This document shows, piece after piece, positions 10,662-18,969 of a stretch of DNA of 64,000 bases. The notes under the pieces were generated by a model, which saw nothing but the letters and a program-made list of their open reading frames with translations, made no database searches and was not told the origin of the DNA. The position numbers were made by a program, and so were the translations under genes. This DNA is from Streptomyces albipurpureus. GTDB taxonomy: Bacteria; Actinomycetota; Actinomycetes; Streptomycetales; Streptomycetaceae. The first letter of the stretch is position 1, and each line of letters starts with the position of its first letter. The DNA lies in assembly GCF_023701525.1 (NCBI RefSeq), contig NZ_JAMQAW010000002.1, forward strand, positions 171,437-235,436, read 5' to 3'.

Positions 10662-10752
10662 GGTATGTATCCGGGTGGCGGATCGGTGGTTGGGGTGGGG
10701 TGTTGGACGATGGTCTTACGTGCACGGCAGGACGGTCGGACAGGTGAGTGGG

Positions 10753-11793
10753 ACTGGTTCTGCGTCTGGCGAGATTGAGGAAGGCTCCGAGGGACCTGGC
10801 GATGCGGGCGCGGATGGTCGAGCTGAGCTGGGGCCGGGGAGACCCTGCCGACGATCGCGTTTGAGCTGTGCTGCACCGGTTCAACCAGTCCGGTCTGGAG
10901 GGTCTGGAGGACCTCGGTGGCCAGGGCCGGAAGCGGCGGATTGCCGAGAGGGAACGGTCGAAGGTCATCAGGTTGGTGAAATCGCCGCCTCCGGGGCGGC
11001 TGATGGTGCGACCGGGCGGGGACCTGGAGGCGGCGGACGAGTCGGGGCTGCCAGAGTGGACGCTTGACGCCCTCGCCGCGGTCGCCCGTCAGGAGGGGAT
11101 CAAAGTGAGCCGGTCCCAGGTCAGACGGATCCTGCTCGCCGAGGGTGTGCGCTGGCGCCGCACGAGGTCCTGGACCTGTTCGGAGGATCCGGACTTCGAG
11201 GGAAAAGGACGCGGATCATCGGCCTCTACACCAGCCCGCCCGAAGATGCGACCGTCGTCTGCGTCGACGAGCTCGGGCCGGTGATCCCGCGTACATTCCC
11301 GCCGGCACCGGGCTGGTCACCGGACGGACACTGCATCAAAGCAGAACTCGACTACGGCCACGGACCAGAGAAGACCTGGGTCTACGGCGGCCTCCGCGTC
11401 CGAGACGGGCAACAGGTCACCATGATCGCATCCTCCCGCAACAGCGTCTTCTACCAGCAGTTCCTGCAGAAGCTCAAGCAGGCGAACCCGGTCGGCAACA
11501 TCTACGTAGTCACCGACAACCTGTCCTCGCACAACAGCCTCTCCACCCGGACCTGGATCGAGGACCACCCCCGCATCCTGCACGTCTTCATACCCGTCGG
11601 CGCATGCCGGCTCAACCTTCAGGAAGGCTGGTGGCGCATCTTCCGCAAAGCCGCCCTCGCCGGCCAGTCCTTCGCAGGCCCACCAGAAATCAATCAGGCC
11701 ACCCACCTCGCAACAACCCAGCTCAATGACCGTGCTCAACCCTGGATATGGGGCAGGCCACCACCACCTGCCCGTCGACTACGACGCCGCTAG
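10753..11793 (+). pseudogene. IS630 transposase, interrupted
   Basis: The frame runs VLRLARLRKAPRDLAMRARM then VELSWG, after which two frames give GETLPTIAFELCC and LHRFNQSGLEGLEDLGGQGR. Several codons of the helix-turn-helix are lost there and a TGA falls at 10862-10864, so the N-terminal DNA-binding part is broken. A second frame change at 11200-11206 (GGGAAAA) leads into the DDE core: VVCVDELGP with the first Asp, then VVTDNLSSH with the second, then LNLQEGWWRIF with the Glu. That second change has the form of a canonical -1 slippery heptamer and may be a normal feature of the family, but the upstream damage makes this copy inactive. Confidence 0.8.
11200..11206 (+). promoter_or_regulatory. 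Candidate -1 ribosomal frameshift heptamer G_GGA_AAA
   Basis: In the upstream transposase frame the codons read GAG GGA AAA. Slipping back one base continues directly into the DDE-core frame (AGG ACG CGG). The heptamer has the X_XXY_YYZ form. Confidence 0.5.
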
Positions 11794-11798
11794 GTGTA

Positions 11799-11813
11799 CA
11801 CCGTTTGAGGAAC
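11799..11813. repeat. IS630 right terminal inverted repeat
   Basis: Perfect 15-bp inverse of 10647-10661, followed 8 bp later by the flanking TA. Confidence 0.9.
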
Positions 11814-11820
11814 CGAGCAC

Positions 11821-12069
11821 CTAGCGAGGGCTGCGGTGCGTTCGGTGTCGGTGGCCGGTGCGGGGCCGGGTGGAAGTCGGCGACCGCTGCGGTCTCGGTG
11901 TCGTAGACGCCCGTGATCTGCACCGGAGATGATCCTCACCGTGGAGGTGGAGATGGCGGCCGTCCTGGTGGGTGCCGACGGCGACGGTGGTGTGTCCGCC
12001 GTGGGCGTGCAGGTGTTCTTCGCGGTGTGGCTGTCTCACGGGACAAGAGGCAGCGGCCGTCGACTTCAC
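11821..12069 (-). pseudogene. Decayed His-rich ORF of the element
   Basis: The minus strand reads PHREEHLHAHGGHTTVAVG then THQDGRHLHLHGEDHLR in one frame. A neighbouring frame continues QITGVYDTETAAVADFHPAP, which looks like one small conserved protein split by a frameshift near 11920. I cannot name the family. Its 3' end touches the IS630 element, which may have truncated it. Confidence 0.35.
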
Positions 12070-13042
12070 CGGAGCGGGTGAGCCAGCCAGGACCCCGGCA
12101 AAGTTACGTTTTGCCCGTTTCCTCGCGTCAACGAGGCGCTCCTGCGGGGAGGGGGGAACTCCTGCCTGACGGTGACAGTGTAGGCGAAGCCGTCGACGAC
12201 CACGGCCACTACGCCTTCGCGCCGCGAATAGTATGACCGCCCTTCCCTCACCTCGTACCCACGCCGTACCGCCTCGACAGCCAGAGCCTGCAACATCAGA
12301 AGTGACTACGGCGGAGCGCTGACGGAATCACCATTTGCCCTCTATGATTCCTGATCGCAGTAACGGCTCGATGAGGTGAACTCAGCCGCGCAGGGACGGG
12401 CACGGCCGCGATGTCCGCCTTCGGCCGCTGGCTCCGCGAATTGAGGTGTGGGCCTTCGGCAAGGAACATCTCCAGCCCACGAGCGCCGAAGCTCAACTTC
12501 TCGATGCGCTTGCCCGGCGGTTCCAGGCCGTGCCGTTTCGCGTAATTGACGACACGCCACTGTCTCGCGACCTCGTCGTCATCAGGGGCAACAAAGCGGA
12601 AACGCGCCTCGGCAACCAAACGCTCGACCAGTTCTTGCGCCTGCGCCCTCCGAGCCCGGGCTACGGGCCGCTCGCTGTAAGGCGTCGGGCTGCGCTTTCG
12701 CTTCGTTGCATGGCGCGGCCCACCGCTGTCCGTCGATGCCGGAGCACCGGCGGACGGCACCTGGAGCACTCCGTCCGCAAACGCCGCGTCGTCGGGATGA
12801 TGGCCATGGTGAAGGTAGAACCGGCCAGCCTCGGTGACCTCCGTATGCACGTCACCACCAACTCGGCTGATCTTCAGGAGGCCACGGTCGCGCAGGGCAT
12901 ACGCCGAGGGCCATTCACCCGGCGCCCAGGCATGGGGTTCCTCTCCGTCCGCGAGGCTTTCGAGCAGGACACGTTGCCGATCGTTCAGAGCAGACCACCG
13001 ATGCACACGGACCAGCCCACACCGCACCCCCACCCTCTGCAT
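12066..13042 (-). pseudogene. Frameshifted and truncated actinobacterial conserved protein
   Basis: The first frame (to 12296) reads ALNDRQRVLLESLADG, TEAGRFYLHHGHHP, ARRAQAQELVERLVAEARFR, YAKRHGLEPPGKRIEKL and ends PSALRRSHF-stop. The next frame picks up MLQALAVEAVRRGYEV and VVAVVVDGFAYTVTVRQEFP, which in intact relatives follows directly. A small indel near 12297-12305 therefore breaks it. After QEFP similarity is lost, so the C-terminal half is gone. The family is a long hypothetical protein common in Streptomyces and in their integrative elements, with an N-terminal region resembling a winged helix; function unknown. The start near 13042 is approximate. Upstream sequence to 13111 is open but overlaps the arm repeats and is unlikely to be coding. 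Confidence 0.65.
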
Positions 13043-13068
13043 AGAGCCGAAAGAGTGACGACAGGCAG

Positions 13069-13098
13069 TGGGATTTCCCTGGGACTTTTCTGGGACTT
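13069..13098. repeat. Three TGGGAYTT direct repeats (right arm sites)
   Basis: TGGGATTT (13069), TGGGACTT (13080) and TGGGACTT (13091), each 11 bp apart and in the same orientation as the pair at 6299-6317. They lie about 100 bp inside attR. Confidence 0.65.
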
Positions 13099-13198
13099 CC
13101 GGGTGCATCAATGGGCACGGCCGTGAAACCGAAAGGCTATTTGCGCAGGTCAGCAGCCTGAAACCGACAAACGCAGCAGGTCACAGACCTGGCTGGTC

Positions 13199-13231
13199 TC
13201 TTCCGCGACATTTGACGTACGGACGCCGCCG
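13199..13231. repeat. Attachment site attR (displaced murA 3' end)
   Basis: Repeats 32 of 33 bases of 6213-6245, including the codons for FRDI, the stop and the start of the terminator hairpin. A degraded hairpin follows: GACGCCGCCGTACCCTGTC against GACAGGGGCGCGGCGG (13263-13278). This is presumably the original chromosomal end of murA. Confidence 0.88.
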
Positions 13232-13367
13232 TACCCTGTCTGGCCTGCCGGAACGCGGGTCTGACAGGGGCGCGGCGGCCGTGGTGCTTCACCGGGGCCC
13301 GGGCTCGCGGATCGCCTCAGGAGCCCGGGGCTCGACCCGGGCGCGGTCTCGCCTCCGGACACCGGCA

Positions 13368-14531
13368 CTACGCGGCGGGTTCGCCGGGCTGGTCATGGGT
13401 GGCGCAGTGGATGCCGCCGCCGCCCGAGGCGACCGTGTCGATCTCGATCGGCACGATGTCCCGCTTGGGGAAGTGTTCCTGCAGGATGGCGCGGGCGCGC
13501 TTGTCGGCCTTGCGGTCGCCGAACCTGGGCATGAGGACGGCGTCGTTGGCGATGTAGAAGTTGGCGTAGGTCGCCAGGAAGTCAGCTCCTTCGCCGGTGG
13601 TCTTCCTCAGGTCGGGCTGGGGCAGGTCGATGACCTCGAAGCGACGTCCACGGGCGTCCGTGGCCTTCGACAGGACGGACTTCGCCTGGTCGGCGGAGCG
13701 CGACCAGGAGTCCGGCGGGGTGCCGGGGTACGCGCGGTCCAGCAGGACCACACCGGGCTCGGTGAAGCGCACCAGGCTGTCCACATGGGCGTCGGTGATG
13801 TCCTCGCCGCGTACGCCGGCCAACCAGATCACCTTCTCGACGCCCAGGGTCCGCTTCAGCTCCGCCTCGATCGTGTCCCGGCTCTTGCCCGGATTGCGGT
13901 TGACGTTGACGATCGAGCTCTCGGTGATCAGCAGGGTGCCCTCGCCGTCGGGCTCGAAGGAACCGCCCTCGGAGATCAGCGGGGCCTGGTCCCGCGGGAT
14001 CCCGTACCGCTCCAGCACCTCGCGTCCGACCAGGGCGTCGTTCTTGTGCTCCTGCTTGTCACCCCAGCCGTTGAAGTTGAAATCAACACCGACCACCTGG
14101 CCGCCCTCCTCGACGAAGACGGGGACGGTGTCGCGTGCCCAGAGGTCGTCCACGGCCAGCGGGATCACCTCGACCTGGGAGCCGCACGCCCGCTGGGCGG
14201 CTTTCACCTGGGAGGGCCGGGCCATCATGACGACCGCCTCGTACTCTCCGATGGCGCGGGCGATCCGCGCGATGTCCTCGCGCACATAGGGCAGGTCCTC
14301 CTCCCAGACCGAGGTCAGGGCTGGCCAGGACATCAACGTACGGGTGTGGCTCTCCCACTCGGCGCCGAGGCGGCGCTTCGCCCCCGCAGCTGCCGGGCGG
14401 GGGGAACCGCTGGTCCCGGCGGCCCGCAGGGCGCCATCGGATCGACCGCAGGCGGCCGCGCCGAAGATGACGGCACCGAACCCGGCAAGGGAGCGGAGGA
14501 CGGTCCGGCGGGTGGGGGGACGGTTCAACAC
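13368..14531 (-). CDS. Agmatine deiminase family protein with Tat/lipoprotein signal
   Basis: 387 residues from the GTG at 14531 (GGAG six nt upstream). The N-terminus RRTVLRSLAGFGAVIFGAAAC combines a twin-arginine motif with a lipobox-like AAAC, so the mature enzyme is probably an extracytoplasmic lipoprotein. The body is a peptidyl-arginine/agmatine deiminase-type fold: LWARDTVPVF, EGGSFEPDGEGTLL, DAHVDSLVRF (catalytic His) and GGGGIHCATHDQP (catalytic Cys). The family converts agmatine to N-carbamoylputrescine plus ammonia. Most characterised agmatine deiminases are cytosolic, so the export signal is notable. It is divergent from a TetR gene, with an operator-like palindrome between. Confidence 0.87.
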   Translation of the reverse strand: MLNRPPTRRTVLRSLAGFGAVIFGAAACGRSDGALRAAGTSGSPRPAAAGAKRRLGAEWESHTRTLMSWPALTSVWEEDLPYVREDIARIARAIGEYEAVVMMARPSQVKAAQRACGSQVEVIPLAVDDLWARDTVPVFVEEGGQVVGVDFNFNGWGDKQEHKNDALVGREVLERYGIPRDQAPLISEGGSFEPDGEGTLLITESSIVNVNRNPGKSRDTIEAELKRTLGVEKVIWLAGVRGEDITDAHVDSLVRFTEPGVVLLDRAYPGTPPDSWSRSADQAKSVLSKATDARGRRFEVIDLPQPDLRKTTGEGADFLATYANFYIANDAVLMPRFGDRKADKRARAILQEHFPKRDIVPIEIDTVASGGGGIHCATHDQPGEPAA

Positions 14532-14720
14532 GGGGAACTCCGATCGTGGGACTGGCGGGGCGGGTGCGTCCGGCCAGGGCGAGCGCGAAAGGCCTGGCGC
14601 GAGCGAACGGCCCCGGGCTCCTGCTCCTGCTCCCGCTCCTGGGACAAGGGTGCGCGGCCGACCAAGAAAATGACCGTTATGCCGGAAAGGCCGCATGGCC
14701 ATATGTCGCCACTCTGACAC

Positions 14721-14738
14721 TGACTGGAATTTCAGTCA
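14721..14738. promoter_or_regulatory. TetR-type operator 1, TGACTGGAATTTCAGTCA
   Basis: 18-bp inverted repeat (TGACTG ... CAGTCA) in the divergent promoter of the agmatine deiminase and tetR genes. Nearly the same sequence recurs at 15494-15511 after tetR. Confidence 0.75.
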
Positions 14739-14795
14739 ACTTTCGGCGAGAAGGGATTCCGTCCGCGCACCAGTCGTTCCGGAAGCCCGGGTAAA

Positions 14796-15386
14796 GTGCC
14801 GGTCATGGCGTCTCGCAGCACCCAGATCCTCGAAGCGGCCGCCCGGGTGATCGCCCGGCGCGGGGTCCGAGGGCTGCGCGTGGAGGAACTAGCGGCCGAG
14901 GCCGGCGTCTCCACCGCGCTGATCTACTACCACTTCAAGGACCGCACGGGCGTTCTGCGCCAGACCCTCGCATTCATCAGCGACCGCGCCGAGCGCTACA
15001 CCACCGACCGGGACCCGGACGACTCACCGCTCACCCCTCGACAGGAGCTGGAGGAGTCCCTCCTACTCGAACTCCAGGACACCGCCCAGGTGCGGGAGAA
15101 CAGCGCGGCCTGGGGTGAACTGCGGGCGAGCGCCGTCTTCGACGAGGTGCTGCGCGAAGATCTCGCCAGGGCAACCCTCGACTGGATCCAGGAGGTCGCC
15201 GCACTGCTGGGCCGGGTCCTGCCGATGACGCCGGCCTCGCTGCTCGCCGCAGCCGCCGAACGGCTCACCGCCCTGCTGGAGGGACTCAGCATGCGCTGGC
15301 TCAGCGGCGGTACCGGGATCGGTCACGCTCGGGACCTGATGCGCGGCGCCATCGACGCCGAACTCGCTGGACTGCGACAGAACTGA
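14796..15386 (+). CDS. TetR/AcrR family transcriptional regulator
   Basis: 196 residues. Helix-turn-helix: ILEAAARVIARRGVRGLRVEELAAEAGVSTALIYYHFKD in the first 50 residues (shown here only to locate it: residues about 10-48), followed by an all-helical ligand domain to ALRQN-like end. It probably represses the divergent agmatine deiminase gene and itself through the 14721-14738 palindrome. The GTG at 14796 has GGAAG at 10 nt; an ATG at 14805 is an equally credible start. A second copy of the operator lies 107 bp past its stop. The ligand is unknown; a polyamine-related signal is a reasonable guess from the neighbour only. Confidence 0.88.
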   Translation: MPVMASRSTQILEAAARVIARRGVRGLRVEELAAEAGVSTALIYYHFKDRTGVLRQTLAFISDRAERYTTDRDPDDSPLTPRQELEESLLLELQDTAQVRENSAAWGELRASAVFDEVLREDLARATLDWIQEVAALLGRVLPMTPASLLAAAAERLTALLEGLSMRWLSGGTGIGHARDLMRGAIDAELAGLRQN

Positions 15387-15705
15387 CGCACCACGGCGGC
15401 TCCACCGGACCGGCTCCACCGGTCGCATCCTGTGATGACCCCTGGCTGCGCCCGCCGCGTATCCACGGAACGATCTTCTCCCTCCTTCATTACTGACTAA
15501 ATTTTCAGTCAATTTCCAGAGCGGTGGAAGCACTCAAGGCGCACTACCGACACACCTGCACAGCCCCACCCACTCCTGTAGAAGGCCGAGTGGCTGCGGA
15601 CCGTGGGAGGGTGCGGAACTTCCCACCGCATCCAAGGGCTGACCGGCCGAACGGCCATATGACCAGGTCAGTAGCCCTGTCCGCAGAGGCGACCGGGCTG
15701 ATCGC
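15387..15705. other. Spacer holding an orphan operator
   Basis: About 320 bp between tetR and the MFS 3' end. It contains the second operator copy. A plus-strand frame from 15524 runs into the antisense of the MFS gene and lacks a ribosome site, so I do not call it. Confidence 0.5.
15494..15511. promoter_or_regulatory. TetR-type operator 2, TGACTAAATTTTCAGTCA
   Basis: 18-bp inverted repeat with the same outer TGACT/AGTCA and A/T centre as 14721-14738. No gene start is evident within 200 bp on either strand. Confidence 0.7.
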
Positions 15706-17253
15706 TCACCCGCCAGGTGTCACTCCGCCCTTGAGGCGTTCCAGGTCGGACGCTCTGACCTGGATCACCAACAGGGCGATCACCGCTGCCACCGCCGTAA
15801 AGATCGCCGCCATCACAAAGGCGGCGGAGATCCCGGAGGCCAGTACCTGGTTGGCCCATGACTGAGGAAGCTGACCGGATCGTTGGAAGGTCAGCCGTTC
15901 GGCCGGGGTCGCCTCCTTCAGGAACTGAGGCACAAGCTCCTCAGTCCTGTTGCGGCTCGCGGTGCCGAACACCGTCACCAAGATGGAGAGCCCCAGCGAA
16001 CCACCCACCTGCTGCATCGCGTTCAACAGCCCGGACGCTGCGCCCGTCTCCTCCCGGGACACCCCGGAGACGGCCATCAGGGTGAGCGATACGAACTGCA
16101 TGCCCATGCCCAAGCTGAAGATGAGCATGGGACCGAGGACGCTACCGAGATAGGTGGAGTGGACATCCACCTGCGTCAACCAGCCCAGACCCAGGGCCGC
16201 GAGAATCGCGCCGGTCACCATGAAGGGCTTTGGGCCGTACTTCGGCAACAGCTGCGAGGTCACCCCGGCGCCGATCGCGATCACCGCGCTGACGGGGAGA
16301 AAGGCAAGGCCGGCCCGGAGCGGGCTGAAGCCCAGTACGTCCTGCACGAAGAGGGTGAGGAAGAAGAACATGCCGAAGATCGCGGCGGCCAGGCTGAGCA
16401 TGATGCCGTAGGTACCGGCACGGTTGCGGTCGGCGAACATGTGCAGCGGGGTGATCGGTTGCCGGGAGCGTGCCTCCACCATGATGAAGACGGTGAGCAG
16501 GACGACGGCGGCAACGAATGACCCAATGGTGAGCCCGTTGCTCCACCCTTCCTGAGCAGCCCGGATGAAGCCGTAGACGAGGGCGACCATACCAAGGGTG
16601 GAGGTCAGCGCGCCGGCCACGTCGAAGTGTCCCGCATGGCGCTCGGACTCCCGGATATAGCGAGGGGTCACCGCGAGGATGAGCAGGGCGATCGGTACGT
16701 TCACAAAGAACACCCAGCGCCAGTCGAGCCATTCGACGAGCATTCCGCCCGCCAGCAGCCCAATCGCACCGCCTCCGGCGGAAACCGCCGCGAACACGCC
16801 GAAAGCTCGGTTCCGTTCCGGTCCTTCGCGGAAGGTGGTGGTGATCAGTGCGAGCGCGGTCGGGGAGGCGACGGCGCCGCCCACTCCTTGCAGAGCGCGG
16901 GAGGCCAGCAGTTGCCCGGAGTTCTGGGAGAGTCCGCCGAGCAGAGACGCGATCGCGAACAGCGCCACACCGAACATGAAGACGCGGCGGCGGCCCAGGA
17001 TGTCGCCCACCCGCCCGCCGAGGAGCAGTAGCCCGCCGAAGGTGAGGGTGTAGGCGTTGACGACCCAGGACAGGCTGGTGGTGGAGAAGTTCAGCGAGTT
17101 CTGGATGTGTGGAAGCGCGATGTTCACGATGGTGATGTCGAGGACCACCATCAGCTGGCACGAGGCGATGACGAGAAGCGCAATACCCTGGCCGCCGCCC
17201 TTCGCGGGGGCGGTGGCCTTGGCGGTGGTGGGTACCGGTTGGGGGGTCGTCAT
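15706..17253 (-). CDS. MFS drug exporter, DHA2 (EmrB/QacA) type
   Basis: 515 residues from the ATG at 17253. About 14 transmembrane segments. DHA2 signatures: LDITIVNIALPHIQNSL in TM1, GGRVGDILGRRRVF in the TM2-3 loop (motif A), and SRALQGVGGAVASPTALALI with TM5 motif-C-like glycines (GGAIGLLAGGMLVEWLDWRW). Likely a proton-driven export pump for drugs or small metabolites. Divergent from the PaaX-type gene across about 230 bp, so that regulator is a candidate controller. A further in-frame GTG upstream (17271) is possible but has no better ribosome site. Confidence 0.92.
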   Translation of the reverse strand: MTTPQPVPTTAKATAPAKGGGQGIALLVIASCQLMVVLDITIVNIALPHIQNSLNFSTTSLSWVVNAYTLTFGGLLLLGGRVGDILGRRRVFMFGVALFAIASLLGGLSQNSGQLLASRALQGVGGAVASPTALALITTTFREGPERNRAFGVFAAVSAGGGAIGLLAGGMLVEWLDWRWVFFVNVPIALLILAVTPRYIRESERHAGHFDVAGALTSTLGMVALVYGFIRAAQEGWSNGLTIGSFVAAVVLLTVFIMVEARSRQPITPLHMFADRNRAGTYGIMLSLAAAIFGMFFFLTLFVQDVLGFSPLRAGLAFLPVSAVIAIGAGVTSQLLPKYGPKPFMVTGAILAALGLGWLTQVDVHSTYLGSVLGPMLIFSLGMGMQFVSLTLMAVSGVSREETGAASGLLNAMQQVGGSLGLSILVTVFGTASRNRTEELVPQFLKEATPAERLTFQRSGQLPQSWANQVLASGISAAFVMAAIFTAVAAVIALLVIQVRASDLERLKGGVTPGG

Positions 17254-17411
17254 GGCGCATCGGGCCCTCACGGAAGGGTGAGCGAACGGGGCCGTCCGCC
17301 AATCCACCCACTGACCGTAAACCGGGCCCCGGCAGCCCACCAGTCGATCAAGATCTGTTGCTGCGGACAGCGCTATCCGCTGGTGGCAGGCCCGGAACAG
17401 TGCTCACCACA

Positions 17412-17443
17412 CGTGTCGACGCGCCCGGGCACCGCGTGTCGAC
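17412..17443. promoter_or_regulatory. Direct repeat CGTGTCGAC in the paaX-MFS divergent promoter
   Basis: CGTGTCGAC at 17412-17420 and 17435-17443, 23 bp apart (about two helical turns), 40-70 bp upstream of the PaaX-type start. Possible regulator site. Confidence 0.35.
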
Positions 17444-17483
17444 AAGCCCCGGCGACACCGGCGGCCGGCTCTAGAGTGATCAT

Positions 17484-18290
17484 GTGGCCGACCAGCGCAC
17501 CCCCCGCTCACTGCTCGTCACCCTCTACGCGGCGTATGGACGCGAAGGGCCGAATCCCTTCCCCCTCGCCGAGCTGATCCGGCTACTCGCGGCTCTTGAC
17601 GTGGATGCGCGGTCGGTGCGCTCCGCCGTGTCCGCACTGGAACAGCGCGGACTGTTGATCCTCGAACCGGATGCGCGGGGCGCCACGGCCTATGCGCTCT
17701 CCGCGGACGCTCGCCAGCTCCTCGACGACAGCGACCGACGTATCTATGACCGGCACACCCCGAGGCTGGCGGACGGTTGGGTGCTGGCGGTCTTCTGCGT
17801 ACCGGACGCGGAGGACCGCAAGCACCAGTTGCTCCGCTCACAGCTCGCACGGCTCGGCTTCGGCACGGCGGCCCCTGAGGTGTGGATCGCTCCGGCGCGA
17901 CTGTACGAGGAGACCCGCCACACGCTGCGCCGGCTCCAGCTCGACCCCTACGTCGAGCTCTTCCGCGGTGAGCACCTGGGATTCGCCGCCACCGGGGAGG
18001 CGGTGGCCAGCTGGTGGGACCTGGGCGCGATCGCCAAACAGCACGAGGCCTTCTTGGACGAGCAGGAGCCGGTTCTACGGGAGCGGTCGCTGGGGCGTGC
18101 GACAGTGCCGGAGGGGGCTTTTCGCGACTACCTCCTGGCCCTGGACTCCTGGCGGAGACTGCCGTACGTCGACCCTGAACTGCCGATCGAGTTGCTACCG
18201 GACGGCTGGCCCGGAGGTCGCTCGGCGGAGGTGTTCGCGGCACTGCATGAGCTCCTGCGGGACGCGGGAGCGCTCTTTGTCGAGGAGTGA
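17484..18290 (+). CDS. PaaX family transcriptional regulator
   Basis: 268 residues. N-terminal winged helix (PRSLLVTLYAAYGR, LDVDARSVRSAVSALEQRGL), central domain (LADGWVLAVFCVPDAEDRKH) and PaaX C-terminal domain (FRDYLLALDSWRRLPYVDPE, LPDGWPG). The length is typical. PaaX in proteobacteria represses phenylacetate degradation with phenylacetyl-CoA as inducer; no paa genes are nearby, so the target here is unknown and may be the divergent MFS exporter. The GTG at 17484 is used; an overlapping ATG two bases upstream is out of frame. Confidence 0.87.
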   Translation: MADQRTPRSLLVTLYAAYGREGPNPFPLAELIRLLAALDVDARSVRSAVSALEQRGLLILEPDARGATAYALSADARQLLDDSDRRIYDRHTPRLADGWVLAVFCVPDAEDRKHQLLRSQLARLGFGTAAPEVWIAPARLYEETRHTLRRLQLDPYVELFRGEHLGFAATGEAVASWWDLGAIAKQHEAFLDEQEPVLRERSLGRATVPEGAFRDYLLALDSWRRLPYVDPELPIELLPDGWPGGRSAEVFAALHELLRDAGALFVEE

Positions 18291-18480
18291 GGACCGGGAG
18301 GGACCGCGAATGAGGGCCCGCGGAGACCCCGGAGAGGGGGCACTCCCGCAATCCTTGGCGGGGATGCGACAGGCAGCCGGCGCCGGTGGAATCCGGCACC
18401 GGCTTGAGAGCGGCCGCGCTGGCCACCGCCGGCGCACTCCCGCGGAAAAGGGGGCGCCTTCATGGCAGCGCTACTGCGCG

Positions 18481-18969
18481 CTACTTCACTTCTTTGAGAA
18501 GTCCGGTCTTCACATTGAACACAAATCCACGAATCGCTTCGGTGTACGGCACGAAGGGGTCGACTTCAATTCGCCGAATCGACTGCCGGACATCGTCCTC
18601 AAGATCCCGAAAAGCTTCCGGCGCCCAGTGGGGGCGGATCCCCTCTTCCTTCTCGATCTCCCGCTTGAACTGATCATCGGTGAACGTGAGCATTCCGCAG
18701 TCGGTGTGGTGGATCAGCATGATCTTCCGGGTGCCGAGCAGGCGCTGGCTGATGACGACCGAGCGGATGGTGTCCTGGGTGACCACGCCCCCGGCGTTCC
18801 GGATGACATGCGCGTCACCCTCTTTGAGCCCCAGCATGGCAAAGATGTTCAATCGCGCGTCCATACAGGCGACGACCGCCAACCGGCGGGCCGGAGGCAG
18901 TGCGTGCGGGCCCGCGAAGGAAGCCGCATACGCCTCGTTGCTCACCAGGCATTCATCGGTCACTGACAT
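18481..18969 (-). CDS. Beta-carbonic anhydrase
   Basis: 162 residues. Zinc ligands and catalytic dyad are visible: VACMDARLN (Cys, Asp-Arg) and HHTDCGML (His, Cys). It hydrates CO2 to bicarbonate in the cytosol. It is the short beta-class type common in actinobacteria. The ATG at 18969 follows GAGGGA at 4 nt; an upstream in-frame GTG at 18981 has no ribosome site. It converges with the PaaX-type gene; the upstream region is about 700 bp without a confident gene. Confidence 0.92.
   Translation of the reverse strand: MSVTDECLVSNEAYAASFAGPHALPPARRLAVVACMDARLNIFAMLGLKEGDAHVIRNAGGVVTQDTIRSVVISQRLLGTRKIMLIHHTDCGMLTFTDDQFKREIEKEEGIRPHWAPEAFRDLEDDVRQSIRRIEVDPFVPYTEAIRGFVFNVKTGLLKEVK

Larger units (their letters stand above)
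10640..11821. mobile_element. IS630-family insertion sequence
   Basis: Terminal inverted repeats GTTCCTCAAACGGTG (10647-10661) and CACCGTTTGAGGAAC (11799-11813) are perfect over 15 bp and extend imperfectly outward to TA dinucleotides at 10638-10639 and 11822-11823. TA duplication is the IS630/Tc1 hallmark. The element is about 1.18 kb and carries one transposase gene, which is broken. Confidence 0.88.
6213..13231. mobile_element. Decayed integrative element inserted at the 3' end of murA
   Basis: About 7.0 kb bounded by a 33-bp direct repeat (6213-6245 and 13199-13231, one mismatch) that contains the murA stop codon. A tyrosine integrase remnant lies next to the left repeat, and arm-like TGGGACTT repeats sit inside both ends. 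Cargo: IS5 remnant, DUF4145 protein, NACHT-like NTPase, IS630 copy, and two decayed ORFs. No replication or transfer gene is recognisable, so it is a stranded remnant or a deletion derivative of a larger element. Confidence 0.85.

Noticed and set aside
15524..15865. Plus-strand ORF after the second TetR operator
   Set aside because: It overlaps the 3' end of the MFS gene in antisense, has no ribosome site and no known family.
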